DNA of 64,000 nt from NCBI GenBank assembly GCA_025200525.1, contig CM045762.1:1550001-1614000 (forward strand). Reading direction: 5' to 3'. The notes under the pieces are model-generated. The model made no database searches. It saw only the letters and a program-made list of their open reading frames with translations, and was not told where the DNA came from. Source of the stretch: Camellia lanceoleosa. Lineage: Eukaryota; Streptophyta; Magnoliopsida; Ericales; Theaceae. Of this stretch, positions 1-10,954 are shown one piece after another (positions within the stretch are counted from its first letter, which is position 1; each line of letters opens with the position of its first letter). Both the position numbers and the translations under genes were made by a program.

Positions 1-1297
1 GCGGCCAATCCTTCCTTACAGCAAGCAATCTGCACGATCGAACGACTATGGCCACCACACGTACGGCTAACAAGGTAGGCCCAGCCTTGTTTTCACTCCA
101 CTTTTCTACCTTCTGGGCTTCCGTTTACATGGTTTTAAAGTGTTTTCATGTGCATTTGGATTCATGTTCATATCATAAGCATGAAAGAAACTAAAGCACA
201 AACATTATAACCAAACGGTTAAGTAATAAATAGAAACCGAGTAAGAAGCAAATAAATTGAATAGATATAAGTACCAAACTGAATAGGATTGACTGAATAA
301 TTGAATGATACGATTATAATTGAATTGTGCTTAACTTTGCTTGTTTAGGTCGAACGTTGTTTTTTATACACATAGTCAAGGAGCCCATTGTGAGTAACAC
401 TGTTGTAAAGCTATGTTCCATTATAATTATTTTCTGATTGATGAAAATGTATTGTTTTACTGAAATGATAATGTTTACTGATGAATGATTATTCTATTTT
501 CCGAACTGTACTCGTGGCATCCATAGAATATTGTTATTGCTATTGTTATTGTTATTGTTACAGAGATCTTTGTCAGTTCCAATTCTTGAAACTATTCTTA
601 TTGTATTATATTGATGGCCATCAAATGATTGTTCAATCTTTAAGACTTATTGATTGTTCTGCTATAGGATGTACCACGTATGATTATATGAATCGAAATT
701 ATTGTTATGATATAACACATTGATTAAGAAATTGATCCATTGATTAATTAACTGTTTCAATTATTATAAGGACATCGTTCATAACCCCTTTATGCAGTTG
801 TTATTCACTAGGCTCTAACTCATTGTTTATTATGTATATGTAGGTTGCCAGGCATCCGATCAGAGTTAACAGCATTGACCCGAATCCTGTTTTTGTCAAG
901 CCAACTATTGCGTCTCACCGTGAGGTTACGACTCAACACGTGTCAAGGCTTTTTTAGGGGTTCAGACTTACCCTTTTGTAATCAACCAAGTGGCAAGATT
1001 GATATTTGACTTTTATTGTACTGTTTTGGTCTTAGGGATTTAATTCCCTAACTTCTGTTTTGTTTTTGTATATAAGTGTTTTATGGACTTAAGTGTTTGT
1101 TCATATATAAGTATATGAAATGTGTGTTGTTCATTTAGGTCCTCACAGCTCATTGGGCATTATTTTTCTATTATTGATTGGTTTCTGCCAGCCCCATTAG
1201 TGTGTTATTGTCATTATTGTTAGGCAAGCCTTTGGTAATCACAGATTACTAGCCAGTTATGGTGCTAAACCTCTAGGAGCGGATTTGGGTTGTGACA
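1..1297 (+). mobile_element. LTR (3' part) of a Ty3/gypsy retrotransposon, start outside window
   Basis: The last 70 bases (ending TTGTGACA at 1297) match the layout of the other gypsy LTR 3' ends here: a GGTAATC...GATTACTAGCC block, then a GGGTT/GGATTTGGG stretch and TGACA. A GAGCCCATTGTGAGTAAC block near 393 matches the equivalent block in the LTRs at 1508 and 29048. No pol coding is visible, so it is either a solo LTR or the 3' LTR of an element extending left. It abuts MULE-derived sequence at 1298, so it probably inserted into that gene. Confidence 0.7.
529..560. repeat. TTGTTA-type hexanucleotide microsatellite
   Basis: About five imperfect copies of TATTGT/TATTGC lie inside the LTR fragment. 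An apparent reading frame here encodes a CYCYCY run and is only a translation of this repeat. Confidence 0.75.
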
Positions 1298-1507
1298 CTT
1301 ATGCTGCTGAATTGATAAAGACCAATCCAGGTTCAAAAGTTAACATTAATGTATGAAGGCCTCAACAATATTTCAGAGTGTTTTAACAATTGAGTCTTAC
1401 TAGCTAGAGATAGATCCATCTTCACTATGTTAGAGTGGATTAGGAGGGCTTTAATGGTCAGGCTACATAAATATAGAGACAAAATGATCAAGTACCAAGG
1501 GCTAATC
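1298..1507 (+). pseudogene. MULE (Mutator-like) transposase, N-terminal side fragment, internally deleted
   Basis: Two pieces are readable. The first, about 1300-1353, gives YAAELIKTNPGSK, resembling the segment between the DNA-binding and catalytic regions of plant MULE transposases. The second, about 1390-1507, gives ARDRSIFTMLEWIRRALM and continues to KYQGLI, typical of the region just before the C-terminal SWIM finger. The catalytic DDE core that should lie between them is missing, and stops occur in both pieces, so this is a deletion derivative. The frame at 1507 continues without a break into 13428 once the intervening retrotransposon is removed (KYQGLI then CANLQTKIERSK). The gene could not make an active transposase. 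Confidence 0.75.
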
Positions 1508-1842
1508 TGTGATAACCCTGTTCCTTATTATGCTAATCGGTCCTTATTATGAATGTGATTATGTGTTTGATATGATTTTGTGTGCCATTTATGTGAAAAT
1601 ATGTGGTTTTGAACTTCTATCTGTTCACCGTAGGAATATCTGTTTGATTATCTGCTTTGGAATTTAAATTGAAGGCCTTATCGGCCACAAAATCTGAAAT
1701 TGATTATACCATTGTGATTAGCGTAATTTTTAGAGCCTACGGTGAAATTTAATTGAAAATTGATTCGGATCAAAATAATTAGATTTAGAACGATTAATTA
1801 AGTGCCATTAATTAGCTATAATCAAATTTGATTTAATACGAT

Positions 1843-1851
1843 TATAAAAAG
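1843..1851 (+). promoter_or_regulatory. LTR TATA box
   Basis: TATAAAAAG is followed at a normal spacing by CT-rich leader sequence (TTTCTCTCTTTTACTTC). The matching site in the 3' LTR is TATAAAAGG at 11290. It is the probable start region of the retrotransposon RNA. Confidence 0.65.
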
Positions 1852-2504
1852 ACCTTTATACACTCAATTTCTCTCTTTTACTTCATTTTGGCTGATTTTG
1901 GCTCTCTAGAAAAGGAGAGAACCGAATTAGAGAGAGAGAGTGTAGGAGATTGAAGGTTTGATCAAGAAGCTTGAATAAATTAAAGACCAACTCAAGATTT
2001 GATCATAAATTGGGAAGATTGAACTTCTAGGTGAGTAAATTCATGAGTTTGAGCTTGTGATTTTGTGAATTCAAGCTAGTTGGGTAATCAAGAGCAAGAG
2101 TTGAAATGAAATTGAAGTTGATATGTTCATGCATGTATAGAATTATTATGAATTGCCATGAATTTGCATAATCTAACATGTAGTATGCCAACTATGCAAG
2201 ATTGGAAGTTTGATCATACATGTAAGCATGGTTTTGTTGAGTTTCATGAAAATGGACACCATTTGCATCATTTGAAATAGAATTGAAGTAAAAAATTGGC
2301 ATGAGCCTTGATTATACCAAGAAATGTTGATTAACTTTGAAGATTGGACCATGGTTTTGAATAATTGGCCTCATGTTGTTTACATCCATATGTTATATGA
2401 TGTATTTGCATGTTTTTGGTGCCTTAGTTTGAGCTTAAGGCCTTTTGAATGTTGAAATTGAGCTCAAGAACAATTCTGGATTTTCCAGAATTTATGATGT
2501 CTGC

Positions 2505-2735
2505 TCGAACGGGGGAACCGCCGCTTGAGCGGGAAATACGGGCTCCTAGAACTTTTTGCAGGCTTGACGTCCGCTCGAGCGGGGGAGTTCACACTCGAGC
2601 GGAGAGCTATGTAGGATGACCTTCAGCTCGAGCGTCTGAGTTCACGCTCGAGCGTAAAAACGAGGCAACCAGTACTTTTGCAGACATATTGGGTCCGCTC
2701 AAGCGGGAAAGTCCACGCTCGAGTGGGGGACCCCT
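2505..2735. repeat. Array of CGCTCGAGCG-type palindromes in the LTR
   Basis: At least eight perfect or near copies of CGCTCGAGCG occur in 230 bp (for example near 2574, 2596, 2629, 2650, 2697 and 2722). A diverged array is at the same place in the 3' LTR (about 12050-12210), and an independent array of the same core is in the solo LTR at 29048. Confidence 0.75.
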
Positions 2736-3079
2736 GTTTCTGAAATTTCGAAAATGCATTATGTGTCTCGTTTTCCGTTCTCTTTCACTTTTAAGTAATC
2801 TTAGGTATGCATTGAGCATTATGAATGAATTAAAAGGGTAAGAAAGATGCATAAAGAGGAATATGTGAATTAAAGACGGATTGAATTGTTTATAACCCAT
2901 TGTGTTCATGGAATGTATAGGGTCGAGCTCCAGGGCAAATCATCTAGCCGATCACTGTGAGTAATATCTTAATAAAGATATCTGAAATATGCTATTTGTC
3001 CAATTGCTTATCTTCCATAACTCTGTTAATTTGATTTGTGGACAAATGTTTGCTATGCCGGAAGAACAAATGATAGTAT

Positions 3080-3300
3080 GAATGGGCCAGAGGCCAGTCC
3101 GACATGAATGAATAAATGGGTCAGATGCCAGTTTGACATGAATGAATGAATGGGCCAGAGGCCAGTTTGACATGAATGAATGAATGGGCCGAAGGTCAGT
3201 CTGACACGAATGGAAGAATGGTTGGGCCAAAGGCCAGTTTGACATGAATGAAAGATAAATGGGCCAAAGGCCACTTTGATATGAATAGATTGGGCCCGAG
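3080..3300. repeat. Tandem repeat, about 34 bp unit, GGGCCAGAGGCCAGTTTGAC core
   Basis: About six units each carry GGGCC(A/G)(A/G)AGGCCAGT followed by TTGACATGAATGAATGAA. The 3' LTR carries its own version at about 12563-12800. Minus-strand frames here that read SFMSNWPLAHSF repeatedly are shadows of this array. Confidence 0.8.
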
Positions 3301-3911
3301 GCCGTCCGATGTGTTTGGAACCGTAGTTACTTGACCTACATATGTAGATATGTATGTGTTAGATAGAAATATGAATTGGGCCCAAGGCCGTCTGATGTAT
3401 ATTATTCCAATGTATCTTCTTTATTTGATATTATTCACTGGGCTTTCGCTCACGCTCATTCAAGTGTTTGTAGGTGAGCCAAGAGAGGTCCAAACCCAGC
3501 CTCAGTGAAGTTTGTGTGGAACAACCAAGGTTTTGAAGAGTCAGCCCTTACGTCTCACGCACGAGACTCGTCTTCGCCCTTTTGCTATCTTATTTTATTT
3601 TGTCATGTTGGCGAGTACTTTGGATACGTTGTATATAGTTTTGATTGGCTGACCTAGACTTGAATGATCCTGTCTGTACAAAACTTTATGTTACTGTATT
3701 TTCTAATGTGAGTTATTAATATGTATATGTATGGTTTGTTATGATGTGCCACGTAAGCACAGCTTTATGGACAAAGTTTTAAATTTTACTTCCGTTTGGC
3801 CCCTTTACTCTGATGAGTTATGTCTGGTTTGGTTTGAGGCTGTAGGTAATCTTAGGATTACTAGCCGGTTATATCCTTAACCAATGGGGGCGGGTTCGGA
3901 TCATGACAGAG

Positions 3912-3923
3912 TGGTATCAGAGC
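3912..3923 (+). other. Primer binding site (tRNA-iMet type)
   Basis: TGGTATCAGAGC lies three bases after the 5' LTR end. This is the usual plant initiator-methionine tRNA primer site and sets the direction of the element. Confidence 0.9.
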
Positions 3924-4165
3924 ACGAGTTAATAACTCACATACTTGTCCAAAAGAGCAATAAGCGTCTAGAAAAGATCTAGGATGCATTCATGTGATAA
4001 GTATGAATCTGAAAACATCTAGAATACGCTTACATGTTTTAATGTAAACGATTATGTGTTATAAGTCGTGATTTGCTTGCATTGCAAATTATTTAAATAT
4101 GTATGCTCTTTAGTATATGCATACTTGTGAATCTTTTGTATAAAGTATAATGCAAGTCCAATCAG

Positions 4166-5150
4166 ATGGTGAGAACAAGAGGTGATGAGATAGAAGAGTC
4201 CTCTACTACCAAAATGGATAGAATGGAAAGGTTGATTCAAGAAATGGCAGAAACATTGAGGGAACAACAACAGTGGCAACAACAGTAGCAGCAGACACAT
4301 CCTCTACCTCCGACACCTCCTGTGCCAGATAATCAGAATGATGATCGGATAATAGCTCTCATCAAAGAGTTTAAGAAAATAAAACCACCACAGTTCCACG
4401 GGGGATTAGATCCGTTGAAAGCCGAAGCATGGGTCCTCGGCATCGAAAAGCTATTTGAAATGTTCCCTTGTTCGGAGACACAGAAAGTACTTCTAGCCAC
4501 CTTTATGCTAGAAGATGAAGCAAGAAGATGGTGGATGTTAATGCGTGAGAATCATAAGGATGTTGACTGGACCAAATTTTTGGAAATTTTCTATGATAAG
4601 TACTTCCCCCAATGTGTCTAGGACAGGAAAGTATCCAAGTTCATGGAACTTAGGCAAGACAGTATGACTGTAGCTGAGTATGAGGCCAAATTCACTGAAT
4701 TGGCCAGGTTTGCACCACATGTGATTGATACTGATTATAAGAAAGCGAGGCATTTTGAGGGTGGGCTTCGAAGCGACATTTTAGAAAGGGTGAATGTCTT
4801 GAAACTAGAAACCTATATTGGGGTGCTAGACCGGGCCATAATATCGGAAGCTAACATAGCTAGACAGGCTAAGTCAACAACTCATTGGAAAGGCAACAAA
4901 AGACAAGGCTTCTTCTTAAAGAAGAAATTTTTGAAAAAACAAAACATGGGCTCCTCAAGTACTTCGAATTCTTCCCGAGATACATCTCCTATGTGCAATA
5001 TTTGTAGTAAAAGGCATCGTGGGGTTTGTTACCGTGTGTCAGGAGCCTGTTTTAAATGTGGTAAACAAAAGCATATGGCCCGAGATTGTAATCAGAATAG
5101 TGGGAAGATAGCTACTAGTTCCACTGCATTGATCCCAAAACCGGGAAATA
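4166..5150 (+). pseudogene. gag: Gag region of the Tekay-like element (capsid and zinc knuckle)
   Basis: The frame starts at ATG 4166 (MVRTRGDEIEESS), about 240 bases after the primer site, and runs in one frame into pol. TAG stops occur at 4286, inside a glutamine run, and at 4619. The capsid-like part (FKKIKPPQFHGGLDPLKAEA, then WWMLMRENH and YFPQCV) is the retrotransposon gag domain. The nucleocapsid zinc knuckle is intact at about 5047-5090 ([14 protein letters not shown], the C-x2-C-x4-H-x4-C pattern). Gag would package the element RNA in cytoplasmic particles. The two stops, and more downstream, mean no full protein can be made from this copy. Confidence 0.88.
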
Positions 5151-6622
5151 CTATGAGATCTACTACCACCGGAGATACCGTGAGACAAGGGAGAGTTTTT
5201 GCACTTGTTCCGGGTGATACACGGAATGCCAACGCAGTCGTCTCAAGTACTATTTCTATATGTAATCAAGATGCTTTTATGTTAATTGACTCCGGATCAA
5301 CGCACTCTTTTGTAACATGTGCATTTGCATCTAGACTGAGTAGACCTCTAGAATTATTGCCATATCTGTTATGTGTATCTGCTCCATCTAGGGAATCTGT
5401 ATTGTGTAAATCTGTATATCGTTTTTGTGACATGCGTGTTGGGAATGCCATTCTATATGTAGATTTGTTGCCCTTGAACTTTAGGCACTTTAATATAATT
5501 ATGGGCATGGATTGGTTAACTAAATATTGTGCCACCATTGATTGTGTGACAAAACGGGTTGTGTTTAGACCACCAGAACAGGAAGAAATTGTGTTTGTAG
5601 GTAACGAGGTAGTACTTCCACCTTATTTAATATCTGCAATGAAGGCATGTAAACTGATCAGGAAAGGGTGCCAGGGTTATTTGTGTTATGTGTTGTCTGA
5701 ACAATCTGTAAATGTTGAATTGAATAATATCCCTATTGTTAAAGAATTTCCAGATGTGTTTCCAAATAAATTACCAGGGGAATTGGTAGACAGGGAGATA
5801 GAGTTTACAATTGAGATTATGCCAGACACCCAGCCTCTTTCTAAAACTCCTTATAGAATGGCTACTGCTGAAATGAAAGAACTGAAAGAACAGTTGCAAG
5901 ACCTGCTTGACAAAGGGTTTATCCAACCTAGTACTTTACCATGGGGTGCACCAGTATTATTTATGAAAAAGAAAGATGGAACCTTGCGCCTGTGTATTAA
6001 CTATCGAGAACTGAACAAGGTGACAATAAAGAATAAATACCCTTTACCCCGTATTGATGACTTATTTGACCAGTTGTAGAGATCACAGGTGTTTTCCAAG
6101 ATTGATTTGAGATCCGGGTACCACCAGTTGAAAGTAAAGGCAGAGGATGTTGAGAAAACAACATTTAGAATGAGGTATGGTCACTTTGAATTTCTTGTTA
6201 TGCCATTTGGAGTGACTAATGCTCCGCTAGCGTTCATGGACTTAATGAACCGAATTTTTAAAACCTACCTTGATGAATTTGTTGTGGTTTTTATTAATGA
6301 CATTTTGATATACTCCAAGAATAGACTTGAACATGAACATCATTTGAAAACTGTCCTGCAAATACTTAGTGAAAAGAAATTGTTTGCTAAACTAAAGAAA
6401 TGTGAGTTTTGGTTGGATGAAGTTATTTTTTTAGGGCATGTGATCAATAAAGAAGGAATTTCAGTGGACCCACAGAAAATAGAGGCAATTGTGAATTGGC
6501 CTACACCGACATATGTGACAGAAGTCCGTAGTTTCATGGGCTTAGTTGGGTACTACAGGAGGTTTGTGAAAAACTTTTCAAGGATAGTTGTGCCTCTTAC
6601 CCAGTTGACACACAAAGGGTAG
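5151..6622 (+). pseudogene. pol: Protease and reverse transcriptase of the Tekay-like element
   Basis: The protease shows the aspartic active site [10 protein letters not shown] at about 5284. The reverse transcriptase begins near 5725 ([10 protein letters not shown]) and runs through [32 protein letters not shown] and MPFGVTNAP. The catalytic box reads [10 protein letters not shown]: one of the two acidic residues of the usual xxDD box is asparagine, which should abolish polymerisation. In-frame TAG stops are at 6077 and 6620. The frame is the same as gag, so this was a single gag-pol polyprotein. The missing aspartate is a G-to-A change, the same class as several of the stops. Confidence 0.9.
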
Positions 6623-7060
6623 CCAATTGAATGGAACAACGAAAGAGAATTCGCCTTTCATGAACTAAAGACAAGACTGACCACTGCACCAGTATTGACA
6701 TTGCCCACAGGTATGGAAAATTTTGTAATTTACAGTGATGCATCTTATAAAGGTTTGGGTTGTGTACTAATGCAGAACGGAAGGGTAATTGCCTACGCCT
6801 CTCGGCAATTGAGACCACACGAGAAGAACTACTCAACACATGATTTAGAATTGGCCGCAGTTGTTTTTGCTTTAAAAATCTGGCGGCATTATTTGTATGG
6901 GGCAAAGTGTGAAGTCTACACGGATCACAAAAGTTTGAAATACTTCTTTACATAGAAAGAGTTGAACATGCGACAGAGGAGATAGCTTGAGCTGATAAAA
7001 GACTATGATCTTGAGATTCAGTATCACCCCGGGAAAGCTAACACAATTGCTGATGCCTTG
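6623..7060 (+). pseudogene. pol: RNase H domain of the Tekay-like element
   Basis: [27 protein letters not shown] and VYTDHKSL carry the three acidic residues expected for retroviral-type RNase H, so the catalytic set is visible. TAG stops at 6953 and 6983 (the second at a tryptophan-type position) precede the conserved LIKDYDLEIQYHPGKAN linker that leads to integrase. RNase H would degrade the RNA strand of the cDNA hybrid. Confidence 0.88.
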
Positions 7061-8527
7061 AGCAGAAAATCAACAGGGAGTATGGCTTGTTTGCTTACTG
7101 AAAAGAAAGAAATCTTGCAAGATTTTAAGAAGTCTGAAATCGAAGTGGTACTGTGTGAACAGGGCGGATTGATAGCCGTTATTTCAGCCGAACCGGCAAT
7201 CATTGATGAAATTAAACAGAAACAGAAAGATGATGAATTCCTCAAGAAAGTGATTGATGAATTAGAGACAGGTCCAAAAGCAGAGTTTAGCATTGAAAAT
7301 GAAAGTGTTAAGGTTTCGGAACCGAATGTGTGTCCTAGATATTTCGGAATTAAAGAAAAGAGTTTTAGATGAAGCCCACAAATCAGTGTTTGCTATGCAT
7401 CCGGGTAACAATAAAATGTATCGGGATTTGAAACAAAGTTATTGGTGGCCTAAAATGAAGAAAGAGATTGCAGAATATGTGTCCAAATGTCTTTAATGTC
7501 AGCAAGTTAAAGCTGAACATCAGAAATCGGGCGGTCTACTTCAACCCCTCCCTATTCCTGAATGGAAGTGGGAACATATGACTATGGATTTCGTTGTTCG
7601 TCTACCTCGGACTTCTCGAGGTATGGACTCTATTTGGGTTGTAGTTGATAGACTGACTAAGTCTGCGCATTTTTTACATGTTAAAGCTACATTTAATGCT
7701 TATAGATTGGCTACAATATATGTTGATGAGATTGTCCGTTTACACGGAGTTCTGGTATCTATTGTGTCGAATACGGATCCGAAATTTGTATTTAGATTGT
7801 GGAAGAGTTTGTAGGAAGCTATAGGAACAGAACTGAGATTTAGTACTACATTCCATCCACAGACAGATGGGCAATCAGAACGGACCATACAGACTTTGGA
7901 AGATATGCTAAGGATGTGTGCCTTAGATTTTCAGGGGAGTTGGGAAGACTATTTGCCACTAACAGAGTTTGCATACAATAACAACTTCCACTCCAGCATC
8001 GGTATGGCACCATATGAGGCTTTGTATGGTAGAAGGAGTAGATCACCAATTTGATGGACAGAAGTTAGGGATAGAGCTTTACTTGGGCCTGAAATTGTGC
8101 AAGACACTTCTAAGAAGATCAAAACTATTCAATAAAGGCTCAAAACAGCTTAGGACCGACAAAAGAATTATGCAGACGTTCGAAAAAGGCCTCTCGAGTA
8201 TGAGGTGGGTGACTATGTATTTATCCGCGTGACCCCAATGAAAGGCCAAGTCAGGTTTGGAAAGAAGGGCAAGTTGTCGCTCCGTTACATTGGGCTGTTT
8301 CAAATTCTAGAAAGGCTCAACCTAGTTGCTTATAGAATTGCTTTGCCACCCGGATTCGAGCAAATCCATAATGTGTTTCATGTGTCGTTGTTGAGGGGTT
8401 ATCTTCGAGACCCGTTTCACGTGATTGATTATCACCGGGTAGCTCTTGATGAAAATGTGGAGTACGTCGAGTGGTCGGAACGAATAATTGACCGGCAAGT
8501 GAAACAACTGAAAAGCAAGTCCATCCC
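7061..8527 (+). pseudogene. pol: Integrase of the Tekay-like element, up to the inserted solo LTR
   Basis: A one-base frameshift near 7300 moves the frame. The zinc-binding HHCC module then reads AHKSVFAMHPG...SKCL, a stop (7494), CQQVKAEH. The catalytic core shows MTMDFVVRLPRTSRG. The second acidic position reads SNTDPKF, where asparagine replaces the usual aspartate. [18 protein letters not shown] keeps the glutamate. Further stops are at 7812, 8052, 8133 and 8151. The C-terminal module (GDYVFIRVTPMKG, LSLRYIGLFQILER, LPPGFEQIHNVFHVSLLRGY) is well preserved and runs to KSIP at the insertion site of the solo LTR. The enzyme would be inactive. Confidence 0.88.
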
Positions 8528-9203
8528 TGTCACGACCCCATCCCGCCCCTAGTAGAATGGTGCCATGATGGCCAGTAATTCGAGATTACCAAAGGCCACT
8601 TACAAGATCACACACACGAATCAGAGTATACATATGGGGCTTACAAATGCGGAAGCAATAAATAAAAGCCAAGTAGTCCATAAGAGCAGTGCATAGGTTA
8701 AATGAAATGACATACATCTTACAATAGCTTATATACAACAAAATGGAGTACAAAAATTACATCTTGACCAAAAGGCTTCTCAGCCATCAAATACAAAATA
8801 CAATGAAATAACTAAGAAGCATGATCTTCAAGATGTTGCAAAATACGAATCCAAAACACATCGGCAAAACACATCTAGGCGTCACCGCCGCCCTGCTCAT
8901 CACCTACATATATATAGAGAGGGTGAGCTTGGATACTCAGTGAATGGTATAAATAATAAAGGGTTTACATGAATGATATCCGAGATCTTTTAACAAAACA
9001 ATACATGGAATAAATCAAGTTTATCTGTCAAATCTTTCAAGCTTCAAGGGATGCTTACTAACATCAATATAATACAAGAGATGACATTCCGGACAAACAA
9101 ACCCACGCGGTAAAACCGTCAGTGGCAAGGCAAGACAAGACAAGACAAGAGAGATCTCTAAACAATGGTGTCGTTGCATTATAGTCCCTGAACACTGAGG
9201 ACT

Positions 9204-9295
9204 TGTGCTACAAATGCTTATAGTCCCCTAGCACATACGGACTTCCAAACTTTGTGCTACAAATGCTTATAGTCCCCTAGCACATACGGACTTCC
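9204..9295. repeat. Two-copy tandem repeat in the solo LTR
   Basis: Two copies of a 43 bp unit beginning TGTGCTACAAATGCTTATAG start at 9204 and 9253. A partial third copy precedes them. Confidence 0.8.
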
Positions 9296-10315
9296 CGAGA
9301 ATGTCATCAAAACAAGATATAATGTTTGATACACAAATAGGAATATTCATTCATGCTTACAAATACTTTCCAAAACAAAGCAAAACAAGACTTTTATTAA
9401 AACATTGTAACATAGCTTTATTAAAATACCACTCACATAGCTCTTCGAACGTCGGGGTCAGGGCGAGTCCAAGTCCTACAAACACATGGCAAGTCTATTG
9501 AATGCACTTTTAAACAAGCGTCACATGCATACAAATGATCTCGGCATTCACCAAAACTAAGTCAAATCAAAACAAACACTGTTCCTTATCTCGGGGGAAA
9601 ACATGCTGGGCACCAACCAGGTCTTGGCCGAGGTCCCACACCTTCTCACCGAGGTGTGGTCCCGAGGGCCACTTTCAAGGATACATGAAGTCGGGAAAAA
9701 TCTGGGTTTTCCCTCTGCTCAAGAACATGAAGAACATGAACATGAAAAATATGAAGGAAATGAATGCAAAGATCATAACTTATCATTATAAAACCTAAGA
9801 TTTCATGCTACAAGTTTGAAAACATGGACTTGGGTACCCATACTAGAAGATCTTTGGGAAAACAAACACAAAAGCATGGATTTTAATGTAAGCTTTCAGA
9901 TCAAACAAAGCTTTTCTTCAAGAATTCATGAACACTAACTTTCTCTTTCTAAAACCAATCTTTAAATCAATGCATGGCATGCAGAACATATTCAATCATG
10001 CAATGCAGCTAGATGATCAATAAGAACAACAAGAGTTAATCAAGATTCTAACCTCAATACTCGAATCTAACGGTTTGAACTCTAAGGATCAAGCTTGCTA
10101 TCTACTCTCTCACTCTAAAACTCCTCCTTCTCCTTCTAGAGCTTCTCTCTCCTCAAGAACAAAGATATGATACAAAATGATACATTTTTAAAGCTTCTTA
10201 CCGACTTAACACTCAACCCGGACACGTGGCAAGGGTTGGTTGGCTCTACTTAAAAAGGTGACTGATTGAAAAGACAAGACTATGACAAAGTGTGTTCAAC
10301 AAGCTAGGCGGCAAG

Positions 10316-10570
10316 GGACTCCGGCGAGTAATGACATCGGCTAACAACAAGACTTCGGCAAGCAAAGGGACAATGACCTCGGCTAGAAAGGTCAACACTT
10401 GGCTCAGCTGTGCCACACCTCGGCCTAGATGTGCGACACCTCGGTCTAGGTCGTACCAGTCTAGGGCAAGATCACTGGGGTTCAAGGGAAACATCTCGGC
10501 CCAGATAGTACACATCTCGGCCTTGGTGATGAACACCTCGGCCTAAATAATGATATCTCGGCTAATATGT
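10316..10570. repeat. Array of CTCGGC(C) motifs in the solo LTR
   Basis: ACCTCGGCC, ATCTCGGCC or close variants recur about every 20-30 bases for 250 bp. It occupies the same part of the LTR as the CTCGAG-palindrome array in the host element. Confidence 0.65.
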
Positions 10571-10804
10571 CAGGGTGCGGATGGAGGTCAACCAGAGAAA
10601 TCCCAAGATGGTCCTAAGTGTAAGAGTATCAAAAGGGTGACCTAGGCTCAAGATGACCTCGGCTGAAACACATACACACCAATAAGGAACATACCATTCA
10701 AGTAACATTTATGCAAAACAAATCAAGGAATGCAAATGCAACACATTGGGACAAGATCATGTAATACATGCAAGCATGACTAGGGTGGAGTGGGGGTTGT
10801 TACA

Positions 10805-10940
10805 ATCCCAATGGTGAAAGTGGAATGGAAAGAACACTATGGGACGGATGCCACATGGGAAAAAGAGGATGAAATGCGACTACGCTATCTACATTTGTTT
10901 CCTGACGAACGTAAAATAAGTTTGGAGGACCAAACTTCCA
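10805..10940 (+). pseudogene. pol: Chromodomain and C-terminus of the Tekay-like polyprotein
   Basis: After the ATCCC duplication the frame resumes as MVKVEWKEHYGTDATWEKED, followed by EMRLRYLHLFPDE. This is the VKW...ATWE core of a chromodomain. Such domains in chromoviral integrases bind histone marks and steer integration. The N-terminal half lies at about 8440-8527, so the domain is physically cut by the solo LTR. The frame runs on towards the purine-rich tract. Confidence 0.85.
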
Positions 10941-10954
10941 AAAGGGGGGAAGAC
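10941..10954 (+). other. Polypurine tract
   Basis: AAAGGGGGGAAGAC lies immediately upstream of the 3' LTR TGTGATAACC, where the plus-strand primer is expected. Confidence 0.85.

Larger units (their letters stand above)
1508..3908 (+). repeat. 5' LTR of the Tekay-like element
   Basis: It is 2401 bp and closely similar along its length to 10955-13422. Compared with the 3' LTR it lacks about 45 bp after base 2304, where the 3' copy has a segment bounded by GCATG repeats. It holds a TATA box near 1843, an array of CTCGAG-centred palindromes (about 2505-2735) and an array of GGCC-rich tandem units (about 3080-3300). Confidence 0.93.
8528..10804 (-). mobile_element. Solo LTR of a gypsy element, reverse orientation, inside the chromodomain
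   Basis: On the minus strand it starts TGTAACAACCCC and ends GGGGTCGTGACA, ending like the other gypsy LTRs here. A perfect 5 bp target duplication ATCCC flanks it (8523-8527 and 10805-10809). Removing it plus one ATCCC joins ...KSKSIP to MVKVEWKEHYG in frame. No internal gag-pol is present, so it arose by LTR-LTR recombination after insertion. It holds a two-copy tandem of about 49 bp (9204-9295) and an array of CTCGGCC/GGCCGAG motifs (10316-10570). Confidence 0.93.

Noticed and set aside
2952..3274. Minus-strand peptides with SFMSNWPLAHSF repeats (also 12471-12781)
   Set aside because: They follow the GGCC tandem array in both LTRs and have no support as genes.
7969..8303. Frames of 87 and 74 codons in the integrase region
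   Set aside because: Both are other-frame shadows; the integrase frame continues through this stretch with stops.
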